From JBCBKL01 sp038521825 (GTDB lineage: Bacteria > Pseudomonadota > Alphaproteobacteria > Rhodobacterales > Rhodobacteraceae), in contig JBCBKL010000019.1 of NCBI GenBank assembly GCA_038521825.1, positions 26,583-90,582 of the forward strand: a stretch of 64,000 nt of DNA, given 5' to 3'. Under the pieces are notes generated by a model that saw only the letters and a program-made list of their open reading frames with translations, made no database searches and was not told the DNA's origin. Shown in pieces: positions 45,411-55,540 of this stretch (positions are counted from its first letter, which is position 1; every line of letters begins with the position of its first letter). The position numbers and the translations under genes are program-made.

Positions 45411-45539
45411 GCGCCCCGCCTTTCGATCTTTCGTTTCGTCGCGGTCCGACCATACAAAGTTAACCTTTCCGCGCCAGAATGATTTTCGTTTCGGGTCCAC
45501 ATGTCCTCGTGGCCCGGAACACTTCCTCCCTGTCAGACT

Positions 45540-45566
45540 GGCCGCGCTCCGTGCGCGGCCTTTTTT
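45540..45566 (+). terminator. Strong plus-strand terminator without an annotated upstream gene
   Basis: A perfect 8-bp GC stem, GGCCGCGC and GCGCGGCC, with a 5-base loop is followed by TTTTTT. On the minus strand there is no T-run after it. The nearest upstream gene on the plus strand ends more than 3 kb away, so it suggests an unannotated transcript ending here. Confidence 0.7.
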
Positions 45567-45650
45567 CTCGCCAGTGGCGACTATCCGCTGCGCAATCGAT
45601 TTTCCCGACTTTAATCAAAGGTTTGAGCGCGCATTAACCCCGATTAGCTG

Positions 45651-45679
45651 TTGACCGGGTGTTCCGGCTTGCGTAACCT
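45651..45679 (+). promoter_or_regulatory. Candidate sigma-70-type promoter in the gene-free region
   Basis: TTGACC and TAACCT are separated by exactly 17 bp. Transcription would start near 45686, about 40 bp before a terminator. Confidence 0.45.
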
Positions 45680-45685
45680 TCCGTC

Positions 45686-45753
45686 ACAAATAGTCGGCCG
45701 GTCCGACGGGGAGAAAACCAAAGAAGAAAGGGGGCGGTTCAGCCCCCTTTACT
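45686..45753 (+). ncRNA. Candidate small RNA (about 68 nt)
   Basis: Downstream of the promoter at 45651-45679, a small stem GTCGG-N5-CCGAC is followed by an A-rich linker and by a terminator hairpin. No coding frame with a ribosome site fits. It may instead be an attenuated leader of the IalB gene. I recognise no known RNA family. Confidence 0.35.
45727..45750. terminator. Bidirectional terminator hairpin upstream of ialB
   Basis: A perfect 9-bp stem, AAAGGGGGC and GCCCCCTTT, with a 6-base loop, has T-rich sequence on either reading. It lies 134 bp upstream of the IalB start. Confidence 0.7.
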
Positions 45754-45883
45754 TTTGGAGATACCGGGCTTCGATCTTCCGTAAAATTTCGGTGCGCATT
45801 CGGCAAAATGGCGCCCTTTCGCCCTGACACCTCGGATGCGGCGTGATAGCTAGGTGCAAACAAATCAACCACGTGGAATGAAG

Positions 45884-46513
45884 ATGAAAACATCTCGCAC
45901 AGCTTTATTGTCGGCCTTTGCTTTGGTCGCGACGCTCGTTTCCGTGCAGGCACAGGAAACCACCGTCCCTGGCACAACTGAAGATCCTGCGCAGGAGCAG
46001 GAGGCACCGGTCGACGACACGCTTAGCCTCGGTGAGGAAATTGACGAGAGCGGCCCCAAGATCGGTGAGCCTTATGCCAAGGAAAGAAACGGCGCGTGGG
46101 AACTGCGCTGCATCCGCGTCGAGGAAGGCGAGGAACCGTGCCAGGCATACCAGCTCATTTCCGATACCGAAGGTGTGCCGGTTGCCGAATTCTCGATGTT
46201 CAAGCTGAAGGATGGCGGACGGGCCGAGGCGGGCGCGACTGTCGTGGTACCGCTTGAGACAGCTTTGCAGCAGCAATTGACGATTACGGTCGACGGTGGC
46301 GCGGCCCGGCGCTATCCCTTTGCGTTCTGCAACCAGATCGGCTGTTATTCCCGTATCGGCCTGACGGCCGAAGACATCGCGGGCTTCAAGCGCGGTGCCA
46401 CGGCGCGGATCACAATCGTACCAGCACTGGCACCCGATCAGAAAGTCGAGCTGGATATGTCGCTGAGCGGTTTTACCAGAACTTACGATCAGGTTTCAGT
46501 CGTCGAGCAATAA
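45884..46513 (+). CDS. Invasion-associated locus B (IalB) family protein
   Basis: About 209 residues. A signal peptide (MKTSRTALLSAFALVATLVSVQA) and a disordered acidic linker precede the IalB domain (about 65-205), with WELRCIRVEEGEEPCQAYQL and FCNQIGC making two Cys pairs. Family members are periplasmic and of poorly known function in free-living alphaproteobacteria. Start at 45884 or two codons earlier. A possible promoter (CTGACA, 17 bp, TAGCTA) lies at about 45824-45852. Confidence 0.85.
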   Translation: MKTSRTALLSAFALVATLVSVQAQETTVPGTTEDPAQEQEAPVDDTLSLGEEIDESGPKIGEPYAKERNGAWELRCIRVEEGEEPCQAYQLISDTEGVPVAEFSMFKLKDGGRAEAGATVVVPLETALQQQLTITVDGGAARRYPFAFCNQIGCYSRIGLTAEDIAGFKRGATARITIVPALAPDQKVELDMSLSGFTRTYDQVSVVEQ

Positions 46514-46547
46514 TGGTCAGAGCGCCAGGCTTCGGCCTCGCGCTCGT

Positions 46548-47756
46548 CTAAACCCGACGCATTGCCAAGACGGCGTTCATGCCGCCAAAAGCAAAAGCAT
46601 TTGAGAGCGCCACGTCGACCTTGGCCTCGCGGGCATCATTCGGGACGACATCCAGCGCGCATTCCGGATCGGGTTCTTCATATCCAATTGTCGGCGCAAC
46701 GACGCCATCACGTAGAGCCATGATGCAGGCCAACAATTCAACCGCGCCTGTTCCGCCGATCAGGTGACCATGCATCGACTTCGTTGACGAAATCATCAGC
46801 TTGTCAGCATGGGGTCCAAAGACATCGGCAACTGCAGCACACTCGGTCTTGTCGTTTGCAGCCGTACCGGTCCCATGAGCGTTGATGTAGCCCACTTCGG
46901 AGCGATCGACCTTCGCGTCCTTAAGGGCCCCGGCCATGGCACGCGACGCGCCGCTCTTCGACGGCATCACGATATCCGACGCATCAGAGGACATGGCAAA
47001 GCCGATCACCTCGCACAAGATATCCGCACCGCGCGCGCGGGCATGCTCGTATTCCTCGAAAACGAATACACCTGCCCCTTCACCCTGCACCATGCCGTTG
47101 CGGTTGGCGCTGAAGGGCCTGCAGGCGTCCTTCGACATCACGCGAAGACCTTCCCAAGCCTTGACCCCGCCAAAGCACAGCATGGACTCAGAGCCGCCCG
47201 TGACCATGGTCGGAGCCATGCCCGAGCGCACCATGGCAAAGGCCTGGGCCATTGCGTGATTGGACGACGCGCATGCGGTTGAAACCGTAAAGGACGGACC
47301 TTTGAGGTTGTATTCCATACTGACGTGGCTGGCCGCAGCGTTGTTCATCAGTTTTGGAACAACGAATGGATGAACGCGGTTCTTTCCATCTTCGTAAACG
47401 GAGCGGTAATTGGCGTCCCACGTGTTAACGCCGCCGCCGGCTGTTCCGAGGATGACACCAGATTTCGCCGAAAGGTCGCCGGAAAACGTCAGGCCCGATT
47501 GCCCGATTGCCTCTTTTGCGGCGGCAAGCGTAAACTGCGTAAAGCGGTCGTAAAGGCTCATCTGCTGGCGATTGTACCGGCCTTCACCGTCAAATCCCCG
47601 GACCTGTCCGCCAATCTTGATCGCCAGACGATCAACATCTTGAAAACTCAGCTCACCAATGCCGCAGCGGCCTTCACGCATTGCCTCAAGCGTGTCGGCT
47701 ACACTATGGCCGAGCGCGTTGATGGTCCCCGCGCCCGTGATCACAACTCGATGCAT
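46548..47756 (-). CDS. Beta-ketoacyl-ACP synthase (FabF/KS II-like)
   Basis: A 402-residue ketosynthase. The nucleophile Cys is at about 162 in VSTACASSNHA, the His residues in NAHGTGT and SMHGHLIGGTGA, and the Lys in SSTKSM. It elongates acyl-ACP by decarboxylative condensation. It differs from housekeeping FabF at several family positions, and it lies 4 bp after a dedicated ACP gene, downstream of lpxD, which points to synthesis of a special acyl chain for lipid A (inference). Confidence 0.9.
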   Translation of the reverse strand: MHRVVITGAGTINALGHSVADTLEAMREGRCGIGELSFQDVDRLAIKIGGQVRGFDGEGRYNRQQMSLYDRFTQFTLAAAKEAIGQSGLTFSGDLSAKSGVILGTAGGGVNTWDANYRSVYEDGKNRVHPFVVPKLMNNAAASHVSMEYNLKGPSFTVSTACASSNHAMAQAFAMVRSGMAPTMVTGGSESMLCFGGVKAWEGLRVMSKDACRPFSANRNGMVQGEGAGVFVFEEYEHARARGADILCEVIGFAMSSDASDIVMPSKSGASRAMAGALKDAKVDRSEVGYINAHGTGTAANDKTECAAVADVFGPHADKLMISSTKSMHGHLIGGTGAVELLACIMALRDGVVAPTIGYEEPDPECALDVVPNDAREAKVDVALSNAFAFGGMNAVLAMRRV

Positions 47757-47760
47757 TGTC

Positions 47761-48030
47761 TTAGACTTTTTGTTCGCTGATCAGCTTTTCGATGCCGCTC
47801 ACGATGGCTGTCACGTTCGTGATATCAAAATCGCTCTCGGTCGGTTCATTCGCGTTAAATGGGATCGAAATGTCGAACTCTTCCTCGATGGCGAAAATGC
47901 TTTCCACCAGACCAAGACTGTCGATGCCCAGATCTTCCAAGGTGCTGTCCATCGAGACGTCAGAGGGCTCCAGAACGGCCTGTTCCGCGATGATCTCGAT
48001 CACTTTTGTTGCAACTGCTGACTGGCTCAT
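47761..48030 (-). CDS. Acyl carrier protein, specialised
   Basis: An 89-residue carrier with the phosphopantetheine attachment Ser at about 38 in LGIDSLGLVE. The third helix region FDISIPFNANEPTESDFDI is unlike standard AcpP, and the length is slightly greater. It is flanked by the ketosynthase gene and lpxD, so it may carry long or modified acyl chains to LpxD. Confidence 0.9.
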   Translation of the reverse strand: MSQSAVATKVIEIIAEQAVLEPSDVSMDSTLEDLGIDSLGLVESIFAIEEEFDISIPFNANEPTESDFDITNVTAIVSGIEKLISEQKV

Positions 48031-48060
48031 GGTTCCGCCCCCGTCCTCGTTGCAGCCGAT

Positions 48061-49155
48061 TTAGTCATTGGTGCCATCTTTGAAAACAGCTTTCTTAAGG
48101 GCAGCGACGTCTCGGAGTAGTCGCGGCAGGCGTCGCGAGGATTTGTAGGCCTCAAGCTGCGTGTCCATCTTGGTCGCCGGATAGCCTAACATCACCCGTC
48201 CCGCGGGCACGGATGACAGAACCTTTGATGCCGCGCCCAGCACGACGCGGTCGCCGACGGAAAGATTGTCCGAAACGCCCACTTGCCCGGCCATTACGAC
48301 AAAGTCGCCAACCGTGACAGAGCCCGCGATCCCCACCATGCCGCAAAGCAAATTGTCATTTCCGATCATGCAGTTATGGCCGATGTGAACGAGGTTATCG
48401 ATCTTGGTGCGGTCGCCGACGGTCGTCGGACGTATCGTGCCGCTGTCGATGACAGAGTTCGACCCGATCTCGACGTCGTCTCCAATCACTACCCCGCCAA
48501 GGGACGCGATACGGCTCCAGCTCTGGGCGTGTGTCTCACCCTGCTCGCCCAGCGTCTCGCGAGCCGCCTCCACACCGCTTTTTTCCGGTGTTACGAACGA
48601 AAAGCCATCGCCCCCGACCCGCGCACCCGGTTGCGCGATAAAGCGATCGCCGATACGGATTCGTGCGCCGATGCTTACCTGTTCGCGCAGATAAGCACCG
48701 GCTCCAAGCGTTGACCCTGCACCGACATGGCATTGGGGCCCGATGACTGATCCTGCGCCAACTACGGCATGGGCGCCCACGACTGAAAGCGGCCCGATCG
48801 ATACATTGTCGCCCAAAGTGGCCGTTGGGTCGATCACGGCAGAGGGGTGGATTCCCGCCCCGAACCCCTGCCCCGGATCCATCATTCCCGTCAGTGTCGA
48901 CATCGCAAAGCGTGGCCGTGGCGGCATGATGGCCGCTTTCAGCCCAAGCGCCAACCAGTCAGCACCGTCCCACAGCAAGGCTGCCTTGGCTTGGCCCTGC
49001 TGCAGCGCCTCGGCGTATTTCTGATTGGTGGCCAAGGCGAGGTCGGTGGGCCCGGCCTCAGCGGGTTCCGACAATGCGCTGATTTCCATGGTTAGGTCGC
49101 CAACCGCCGGTGCATCCAGTGCGTCGGCGATCTGGCCAATCGTGAATGTTCTCAT
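48061..49155 (-). CDS. lpxD: UDP-3-O-acylglucosamine N-acyltransferase LpxD
   Basis: A 364-residue left-handed beta-helix acyltransferase that adds the 3-hydroxyacyl chain to the amino group of UDP-acylglucosamine in lipid A synthesis. The N-terminal uridine-binding domain (about 1-105) is followed by hexapeptide coils, with the catalytic His in IDNLVHIGHNCMIG, and a C-terminal helix. Start at 49155 after a GGAGGTGGG site. Usual lpxA/fabZ/lpxB neighbours are absent here. Confidence 0.93.
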   Translation of the reverse strand: MRTFTIGQIADALDAPAVGDLTMEISALSEPAEAGPTDLALATNQKYAEALQQGQAKAALLWDGADWLALGLKAAIMPPRPRFAMSTLTGMMDPGQGFGAGIHPSAVIDPTATLGDNVSIGPLSVVGAHAVVGAGSVIGPQCHVGAGSTLGAGAYLREQVSIGARIRIGDRFIAQPGARVGGDGFSFVTPEKSGVEAARETLGEQGETHAQSWSRIASLGGVVIGDDVEIGSNSVIDSGTIRPTTVGDRTKIDNLVHIGHNCMIGNDNLLCGMVGIAGSVTVGDFVVMAGQVGVSDNLSVGDRVVLGAASKVLSSVPAGRVMLGYPATKMDTQLEAYKSSRRLPRLLRDVAALKKAVFKDGTND

Positions 49156-49183
49156 CCCACCTCCGGCGAAAATCGCCGAAGGC

Positions 49184-50782
49184 TTACCCCTGAACGGAGC
49201 GCAGCACCACCCCTGCCTTGTTCAGGCTCTGCCAAATCCGGGCGTCCCGGCCATAGATGTCGCGGCGGTAATGAATTTGACCCTTGGGCGTCGTGAATGC
49301 CGTTCGGTAGATCAGGTGTACTGGAACCGGTTGCTCAAGGTCGACACGGGTTTCTCTGCCGGTTGCAAGTGTCGACTGGAAAAGGCCCTGCGGATCGCGG
49401 CTCTGACGTGCGAGCAGCGTATAGGCAAAGTCGAATGGATCAGCCAGCCGGACGCAGCCGTGGCTGTAGGCGCGCACCTCGCGGCTGAACAGCTTTTTCG
49501 CCGGTGTGTCATGCAGATATATGTTGTAAGGGTTTGGGAACATGAACTTGACCAGACCCAAGGCATTGCCCTGCGATGGCGGCTCACGCATCGCGAAGGG
49601 AAAGGTCGTTTCCGTATATTGCGCAAAGTTGACCGCTCCCCGGTTGACCACCCGGCCACGATTGTCAGTGATCTCGATATGTCTGACCGCATACGGGTTG
49701 CTGCGCAGCTTGGGCAGATATTCCTTGACCACAATTGAGCGCGGCACATACCAGCTTGGGTTCACGACCATGAATTCCATAGTGTCCGAAAATTCGGGGG
49801 TTGGCCGGTCGTCCTGACGCGCGCCGACGACCGAACGGGTCTGGAAGGTGACTTTGCCGTTATCGATGATCTTGGCCGTGAAGTCCGGGATGTTGACGAG
49901 CACGTGGCGCTTGCCCCGTTCCTTGTTGAGCCAGCGTTCACGCTCCATCGCGACGATGACCGATTGCAACCGCTCGGCAACGCCGCGGTTGATTTCCGTC
50001 ATCGTATCGGGGCCGGCTACGCCATCGGCCGTTAACCCTTTGGCAAGCTGGAATTGCTGAACGCCCGCCTGCAACTTGGCGTCATAAGTCTGGCTGTTCG
50101 ATCGGCTCATGAACCCCATGGCGATCAGGCGATTTCTCAGGGCCACGACTTGATTGCCGCTGGCACCCGGTTTCAACGACTTTGCGGGCACCTCGGCACC
50201 CCAGCCACCGCGTGACAGCTGACGTTCCATCTGCAATTTCGCCTTGAGCAAGGCGTTGTATTCCTTGGTTCCGGGCGGCAGCGCTCTGAAGAAACCGTTG
50301 GGCGAGGATTTGGCAAAGTTCGTCAAATACGACGTCCGGTCGCGGTATGGCACCTTGCGTACAATCGCTCGATCCACGCGGCTGGGCACCAGAACACCGG
50401 TCTGCATGTCGCGGGCGTATTCGAGGAATGTCTTGCTCAGCGCCACTTCGAGCGCACCGCGCTCACGCTCCGTTTTTACCGATGCCATGCGCGACACCAA
50501 AGCATCCGCGTCATAGCGCGCGGCGGGTAAGCCGTGAACATCCGCGTTGGCGAGTGCTTTCATCAATGCCGCGCGGCGCTGCCTTTCCCGGCTGCTGCGG
50601 CCTGTCCATAAAGATTCGTAGCCGTTCGCTTTGTAGAACGCAGCAATATCGGCATCACGCGACGCCGCTTCGGCGACCGCCTGCTTGAACGCCGTGACCT
50701 GAGCCGAGACAGGACCCGAAAGCCCAAAAAACAAAGCTGGCAGCAGCAAGAGCAAGAAATGAATGCGTACCGGGGAAGGCAT
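49184..50782 (-). CDS. L,D-transpeptidase of the YcbB/YkuD type
   Basis: A 532-residue exported enzyme that forms 3-3 cross-links in peptidoglycan. The signal peptide spans about 1-28. A scaffold domain follows, with a peptidoglycan-binding domain near 205-260 (GNQVVALRNRLIAMGF, ADGVAGPDTMTEIN) and the YkuD domain (about 300-470) with the SHGCVRL motif, catalytic Cys at about 443. It is divergent from the DUF882 gene across a 317-bp gap. Confidence 0.92.
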   Translation of the reverse strand: MPSPVRIHFLLLLLPALFFGLSGPVSAQVTAFKQAVAEAASRDADIAAFYKANGYESLWTGRSSRERQRRAALMKALANADVHGLPAARYDADALVSRMASVKTERERGALEVALSKTFLEYARDMQTGVLVPSRVDRAIVRKVPYRDRTSYLTNFAKSSPNGFFRALPPGTKEYNALLKAKLQMERQLSRGGWGAEVPAKSLKPGASGNQVVALRNRLIAMGFMSRSNSQTYDAKLQAGVQQFQLAKGLTADGVAGPDTMTEINRGVAERLQSVIVAMERERWLNKERGKRHVLVNIPDFTAKIIDNGKVTFQTRSVVGARQDDRPTPEFSDTMEFMVVNPSWYVPRSIVVKEYLPKLRSNPYAVRHIEITDNRGRVVNRGAVNFAQYTETTFPFAMREPPSQGNALGLVKFMFPNPYNIYLHDTPAKKLFSREVRAYSHGCVRLADPFDFAYTLLARQSRDPQGLFQSTLATGRETRVDLEQPVPVHLIYRTAFTTPKGQIHYRRDIYGRDARIWQSLNKAGVVLRSVQG

Positions 50783-51099
50783 GAGAACCTCTCAAACTCG
50801 CGTTAATTAGGAGCGCCCCTTTGTGCGGGGCAAATGGTTTAGAGTCCATTCACATTGTCGAAGCACTCGGAACAAACACCTGCCTGATGCTGTGTCGCAT
50901 CAGCGACAAGGTCAGGAATTCCACACTCCCATATATTTGCGCAAATTCTTGCCGAAATGTGGCGATCCACAGGCGATTTGGCGGTTAACGTCTTGGTTAA
51001 CAAATCACAGTATGTAATAGAAATGTTGCATGTGGGGATGAGAAAACAACGCGCGTGTAACATCACGTGCAGGCAGGCGTCACGGGACCACGCAGTGAA
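50783..51099. promoter_or_regulatory. Divergent promoter region between two peptidoglycan genes
   Basis: No gene fits this 317-bp stretch. It holds a hairpin CTGATGC-N6-GCATCAG (50884-50903), a pair of TTAAC elements 8 bp apart (TTAA-N8-TTAA near 50986-51001), and a possible plus-strand promoter TTGGTT-N16-TAATAG at 50993-51020 for the DUF882 gene. Confidence 0.4.
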
Positions 51100-51669
51100 A
51101 TGACAGATAAAACAACGACGGCACTAACTCGCCGCGCTTTACTTGGGGCATTTGCTGCATCAGCAGTCGCAGCAGCACCGACCTTCACCAACGCCGCAGG
51201 TTTCTTGCGTGGTTCAGGCGACATTCGCCGCCTTCGCATGTATTCCGGTCGGACAGGTGAGCGGATCGACATGATCTATTGGGTCGAGGGCCACTACATC
51301 AAAGACGCGGTCAAAGAAGTGAACCACTTCATGCGCGACTGGCGGACCGATCAGGTAAAATCGATCGATCTTCGGACGATCGATATCATGGTCGCTGCGC
51401 ACAACCTCATGGACGTGGACGAGCCATACATGTTGCTCTCGGGGTATCGCAGCCCCAAGACCAACGCGATGCTTCGTTCGCGCTCACGCGGGGTGGCGAA
51501 GAACTCGCTTCACATGAAGGGTCAGGCGGCAGATTTGCGACTTAGCACCCGATCGGTGTCGCAGATGGCGCGGGCCGCAGCGGCTTGCCGCGGCGGTGGT
51601 GTTGGGCGGTATTCTCGCTCGAACTTCGTTCATATGGATTGCGGCACCGTCCGTACCTGGGGCAGCTGA
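51100..51669 (+). CDS. DUF882 (YcbK-type) peptidase, Tat-exported
   Basis: About 189 residues. A twin-arginine signal (LTRRALLGAFAASAVAAA) precedes a peptidase M15-like domain. Metal ligands are seen in the order SGYRS, then SLHMKGQAADLR (His and Asp), then FVHMDCG (His). The family is linked to cell-wall turnover, next to the L,D-transpeptidase gene here. I chose the ATG at 51100 because it starts directly at the Tat signal. Confidence 0.9.
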   Translation: MTDKTTTALTRRALLGAFAASAVAAAPTFTNAAGFLRGSGDIRRLRMYSGRTGERIDMIYWVEGHYIKDAVKEVNHFMRDWRTDQVKSIDLRTIDIMVAAHNLMDVDEPYMLLSGYRSPKTNAMLRSRSRGVAKNSLHMKGQAADLRLSTRSVSQMARAAAACRGGGVGRYSRSNFVHMDCGTVRTWGS

Positions 51670-51699
51670 CCCAACACCCGGTTCATCTTGACCATCCCG

Positions 51700-51724
51700 G
51701 CGCGGCTTAGGCCGCGCTTTCTCT
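51700..51724 (+). terminator. Rho-independent terminator after the DUF882 gene
   Basis: A 7-bp stem GCGCGGC and GCCGCGC with loop TTAG is followed by TTTCTCT, 30 bp after the stop codon. Confidence 0.8.
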
Positions 51725-51841
51725 AAGTAAGTTGACCGATCGTAGCGTCGGCTTTCTTTCCGCCCGCCAGCGATCGAAGCATTGTCTATCCCCTGATCGA
51801 CAGTGTGCCATCCGACGAAAAAACTACAAAATGTGTGGTTT

Positions 51842-51918
51842 TGGCGGACCCAAGAGGATTCGAACCTCTGGCCTCTGCCTTCGGAGGGCAGCGCTCTATC
51901 CAGCTGAGCTATGGGTCC
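51842..51918 (-). tRNA. tRNA-Arg, anticodon CCG
   Basis: The minus strand folds as a complete cloverleaf of 77 nt with CCA encoded. The acceptor stem is GGACCCA with TGGGTCC, the D stem GCTC/GAGC, the anticodon stem CTGCC/GGCAG with loop CTCCGAA (anticodon CCG, reading CGG), and the T arm AGAGG-TTCGAAT-CCTCT. It lies 48 bp after the sufS stop on the same strand. Confidence 0.95.
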
Positions 51919-51966
51919 TTCGGGCTGTCTATAGCCACGCGTGCATCAGCCCGCAATGCCAAAACG

Positions 51967-53179
<1,213 letters not shown>

Positions 53180-53187
<8 letters not shown>

Positions 53188-53776
53188 TCCCAACAACCTC
53201 CAAACTGCCAACACCGGCCAGCGTCAGCAGAAATGACAGAACGAGGACAAGCCCCACGACCACGGCAATTAGCACGCCGGCGGCCCGCGCCAATGAGTCG
53301 AACCTCAAACTGGCGCTGATGAAGTGCAAAAGCAGGTAAACGCCGTAGAGCGAGATACCGAGCGCCACGAGCCCCGCCAGCCCCGGCGCGATAAAGCTCA
53401 GCACGAAGACGACGACCTGCGCCAGTACCCGCAGTGCCTGCAGCCAGATCACTAGGACAAGCACGTCCTCCAATGTCCCCTGCCCGCCCATGGCGCGACC
53501 CGCCCAGAACAGCAGATGACCCATGATCACGAGGCTGACGGCAACCAGCACAAAAAGCGACAGCGGGTTCGACAGAAGCGGTGGCAATACGAACGGCGAC
53601 GGGAACAGCTGCTGCATCGCCCCGCTGATCAGCGCGTTCAAGGCCGCCACAGCCAGCAGCGCGGTATAGAGCGTCTGACGCGACAGCGAATAAGTCAGGA
53701 TCTGCTCGGCCGTCCCCTTCGGATCCCGAAGCGTATCGATAACAAGCTGTGACCAGTCAATTGTCCGCACGGTCAT
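53180..53776 (-). CDS. YIP1 family membrane protein in the suf operon
   Basis: A 198-residue protein with about five hydrophobic segments. The N terminus SQLVIDTLRDPKGTAEQILTYSLSRQTLYTALLAVAALNALISG fits the YIP1 family. Its function in bacteria is unknown. The start overlaps the preceding membrane-protein gene (ATGA), and its end overlaps sufS. Confidence 0.8.
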
Positions 53777-54258
53777 GTCCGCCCTCTTTCATGCGCGAGG
53801 CTTCCACTCAGCCAGAACCAGAGGAAGACGACAAGCCACAAAAGTCCAACCCCCGTCAGGATCGGGCCCGGCCCGATGAAACCCGCGACGAGACCATGAA
53901 ACAACATCAGCGGCGATGATGCCAAAAGCGCCCAGAAAAGTGCGAGCCGCGCGCCATAGCCGCTGCCCTTGCCGCCTGCGATGCGGCCGATGAGCCGCGC
54001 AAGAAAAGCCAAGGCGTAAAAGAGAAGTGGCGCGATGATCAGCCATGCTAGAAGGGTCGCTCCCAACTGCATGTTCAGCTCTTCACCCCTTAGATGCGCC
54101 TCGCGCGACAGACGCGGCAACTGCGCCACAAAGACCAGCAGACACCCGCCCATCAGATAAGCCAGCGCGCGGTCCTCGCGCGGGCCAAGGGCCAGCAGCC
54201 GCTCGATGACGCGCCCCGGCCCTCGATACGTCGCCGTTATGTTGTTCGTGATGGCCAT
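53773..54258 (-). CDS. Hypothetical membrane protein in the suf operon
   Basis: About 161 residues with four hydrophobic helices (about 34-50, 67-90, 108-125 and 130-153). A longer upstream frame runs antisense-free into sufD, but the ATG at 54258 sits just after the sufD stop (TAG at 54260-54262) and is preferred. Together with the YIP1 gene it makes a pair of coupled membrane proteins; both could be related, although I see no clear motif. Function unknown. Confidence 0.72.
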   Translation of the reverse strand: MAITNNITATYRGPGRVIERLLALGPREDRALAYLMGGCLLVFVAQLPRLSREAHLRGEELNMQLGATLLAWLIIAPLLFYALAFLARLIGRIAGGKGSGYGARLALFWALLASSPLMLFHGLVAGFIGPGPILTGVGLLWLVVFLWFWLSGSLAHERGRT

Positions 54259-54259
54259 G

Positions 54260-55540
54260 CTATCCGCGATGGCGGCCCAGCCACGCCTCGATCCGCGATG
54301 TAATTCCATCGCGCAGCGCCTCATCCTCGATCTCATCGACGGCTTCCGCAAGAAACGCGAGGGTCAAAAGATCAGTGGCATCCCTTTGGGGTACCCCGCG
54401 GGACCGAAGATAAAAAAGAGCCGTTTCATCGATCGCACCCGAGGTCGAGCCGTGCGAACAGGCTACATCGTCGGCATAGATTTCAAGCTCCGGCTTGGCC
54501 AGGAACTGGCTGTCATCGTCCAGTAGCAGCGATTGGCTGATCTGGTAGCCATCCGTTTTCTGTGCGCCGGCCTTTACCAGGATCTTACCCTGAAAGACGC
54601 CCGTCGCGCCGTTTCGCAGGACTTTCTTAAAGACCTGCCGGCTTTCGCAGTTCAGCGCGTCGTGCGTGACGAACACCGTATCGTCGTGGTGGAAATCACC
54701 GTCGCCCACACAAGCGCCTGCCACATGGGCCACGGCATTGTCGCCGGTCAGCTCGATGATGCATTCGTTGCGGGTCAGTAGGCCGTTCGCCGTGAGGGTG
54801 AAGGATTTAAACGTCGACTTCTCACCCAGCCGCGCAAACATGTGGGTCGCTGCCCGTCGCTCGTGATCGCGGCCCTGCGCGCGAACGTGGTGGAACGTGG
54901 CGCCATCAGCGACATCGACCTCCATCGCCTCGTTGAATCGCGCTGCGGCGGGGCCGTTTTCAAGAACGGTGACTGACGCCCTCGGATCGACCTTTATGAC
55001 GTGATGCAGGATCGCATCCGCCGTTTCAGACGCGCGGCGGTAGATGATGCTGACCGGCTTGGCCACCGGTCCGGTTGCGTGGATCAGCAGGCCGTCGGTC
55101 GCAAAGGCGGTGTTCAAAGCGGCAAGCGGGCGTTCCACCGGATCCTGTCCCCTGGCCTCTAAGGCGCCATAGATGTCGCGCGCCCAGTGGATGTCGCTGT
55201 TGGCATCGCCGAGGAACTCGATCCGCAGATTCTCCGCCGTGAGATCGTCCGAGGTCTCTGGGTCATAAACACCGTCGACAAAAACAATCTTGATGCGGTC
55301 GATCTCTTCAAAAACCGGCGTCTCATCGGGGTTGAAGACGGTCGCTGCCGGCACCTCGGGCTGAGTGAGCGTGTCCGGCCGCGTGAATTTCCAGTATTCG
55401 TCGCGCCGATGTGGCACGCCCATTCCGCGTAGGCGACCCAATGCCTCGTCCCGAGCCGCCCGGGTCCAGCCGCCATCGGGCATTGGCAGCCCGGCGATGC
55501 GTGCTTCGGTTGCGTCAATTTTTTCTGCCGGCAGTCCCAT
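54260..55540 (-). CDS. sufD: Fe-S cluster assembly protein SufD
   Basis: A 426-residue scaffold subunit of SufBC2D. The N terminus carries the DEYWKFTRPD segment, and the C-terminal beta-helix has EIYADDVACSHGSTSGAIDE, the SufBD signature with the conserved His near the interface. Its start overlaps the sufC stop by one base (TGATG). Confidence 0.94.
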   Translation of the reverse strand: MGLPAEKIDATEARIAGLPMPDGGWTRAARDEALGRLRGMGVPHRRDEYWKFTRPDTLTQPEVPAATVFNPDETPVFEEIDRIKIVFVDGVYDPETSDDLTAENLRIEFLGDANSDIHWARDIYGALEARGQDPVERPLAALNTAFATDGLLIHATGPVAKPVSIIYRRASETADAILHHVIKVDPRASVTVLENGPAAARFNEAMEVDVADGATFHHVRAQGRDHERRAATHMFARLGEKSTFKSFTLTANGLLTRNECIIELTGDNAVAHVAGACVGDGDFHHDDTVFVTHDALNCESRQVFKKVLRNGATGVFQGKILVKAGAQKTDGYQISQSLLLDDDSQFLAKPELEIYADDVACSHGSTSGAIDETALFYLRSRGVPQRDATDLLTLAFLAEAVDEIEDEALRDGITSRIEAWLGRHRG

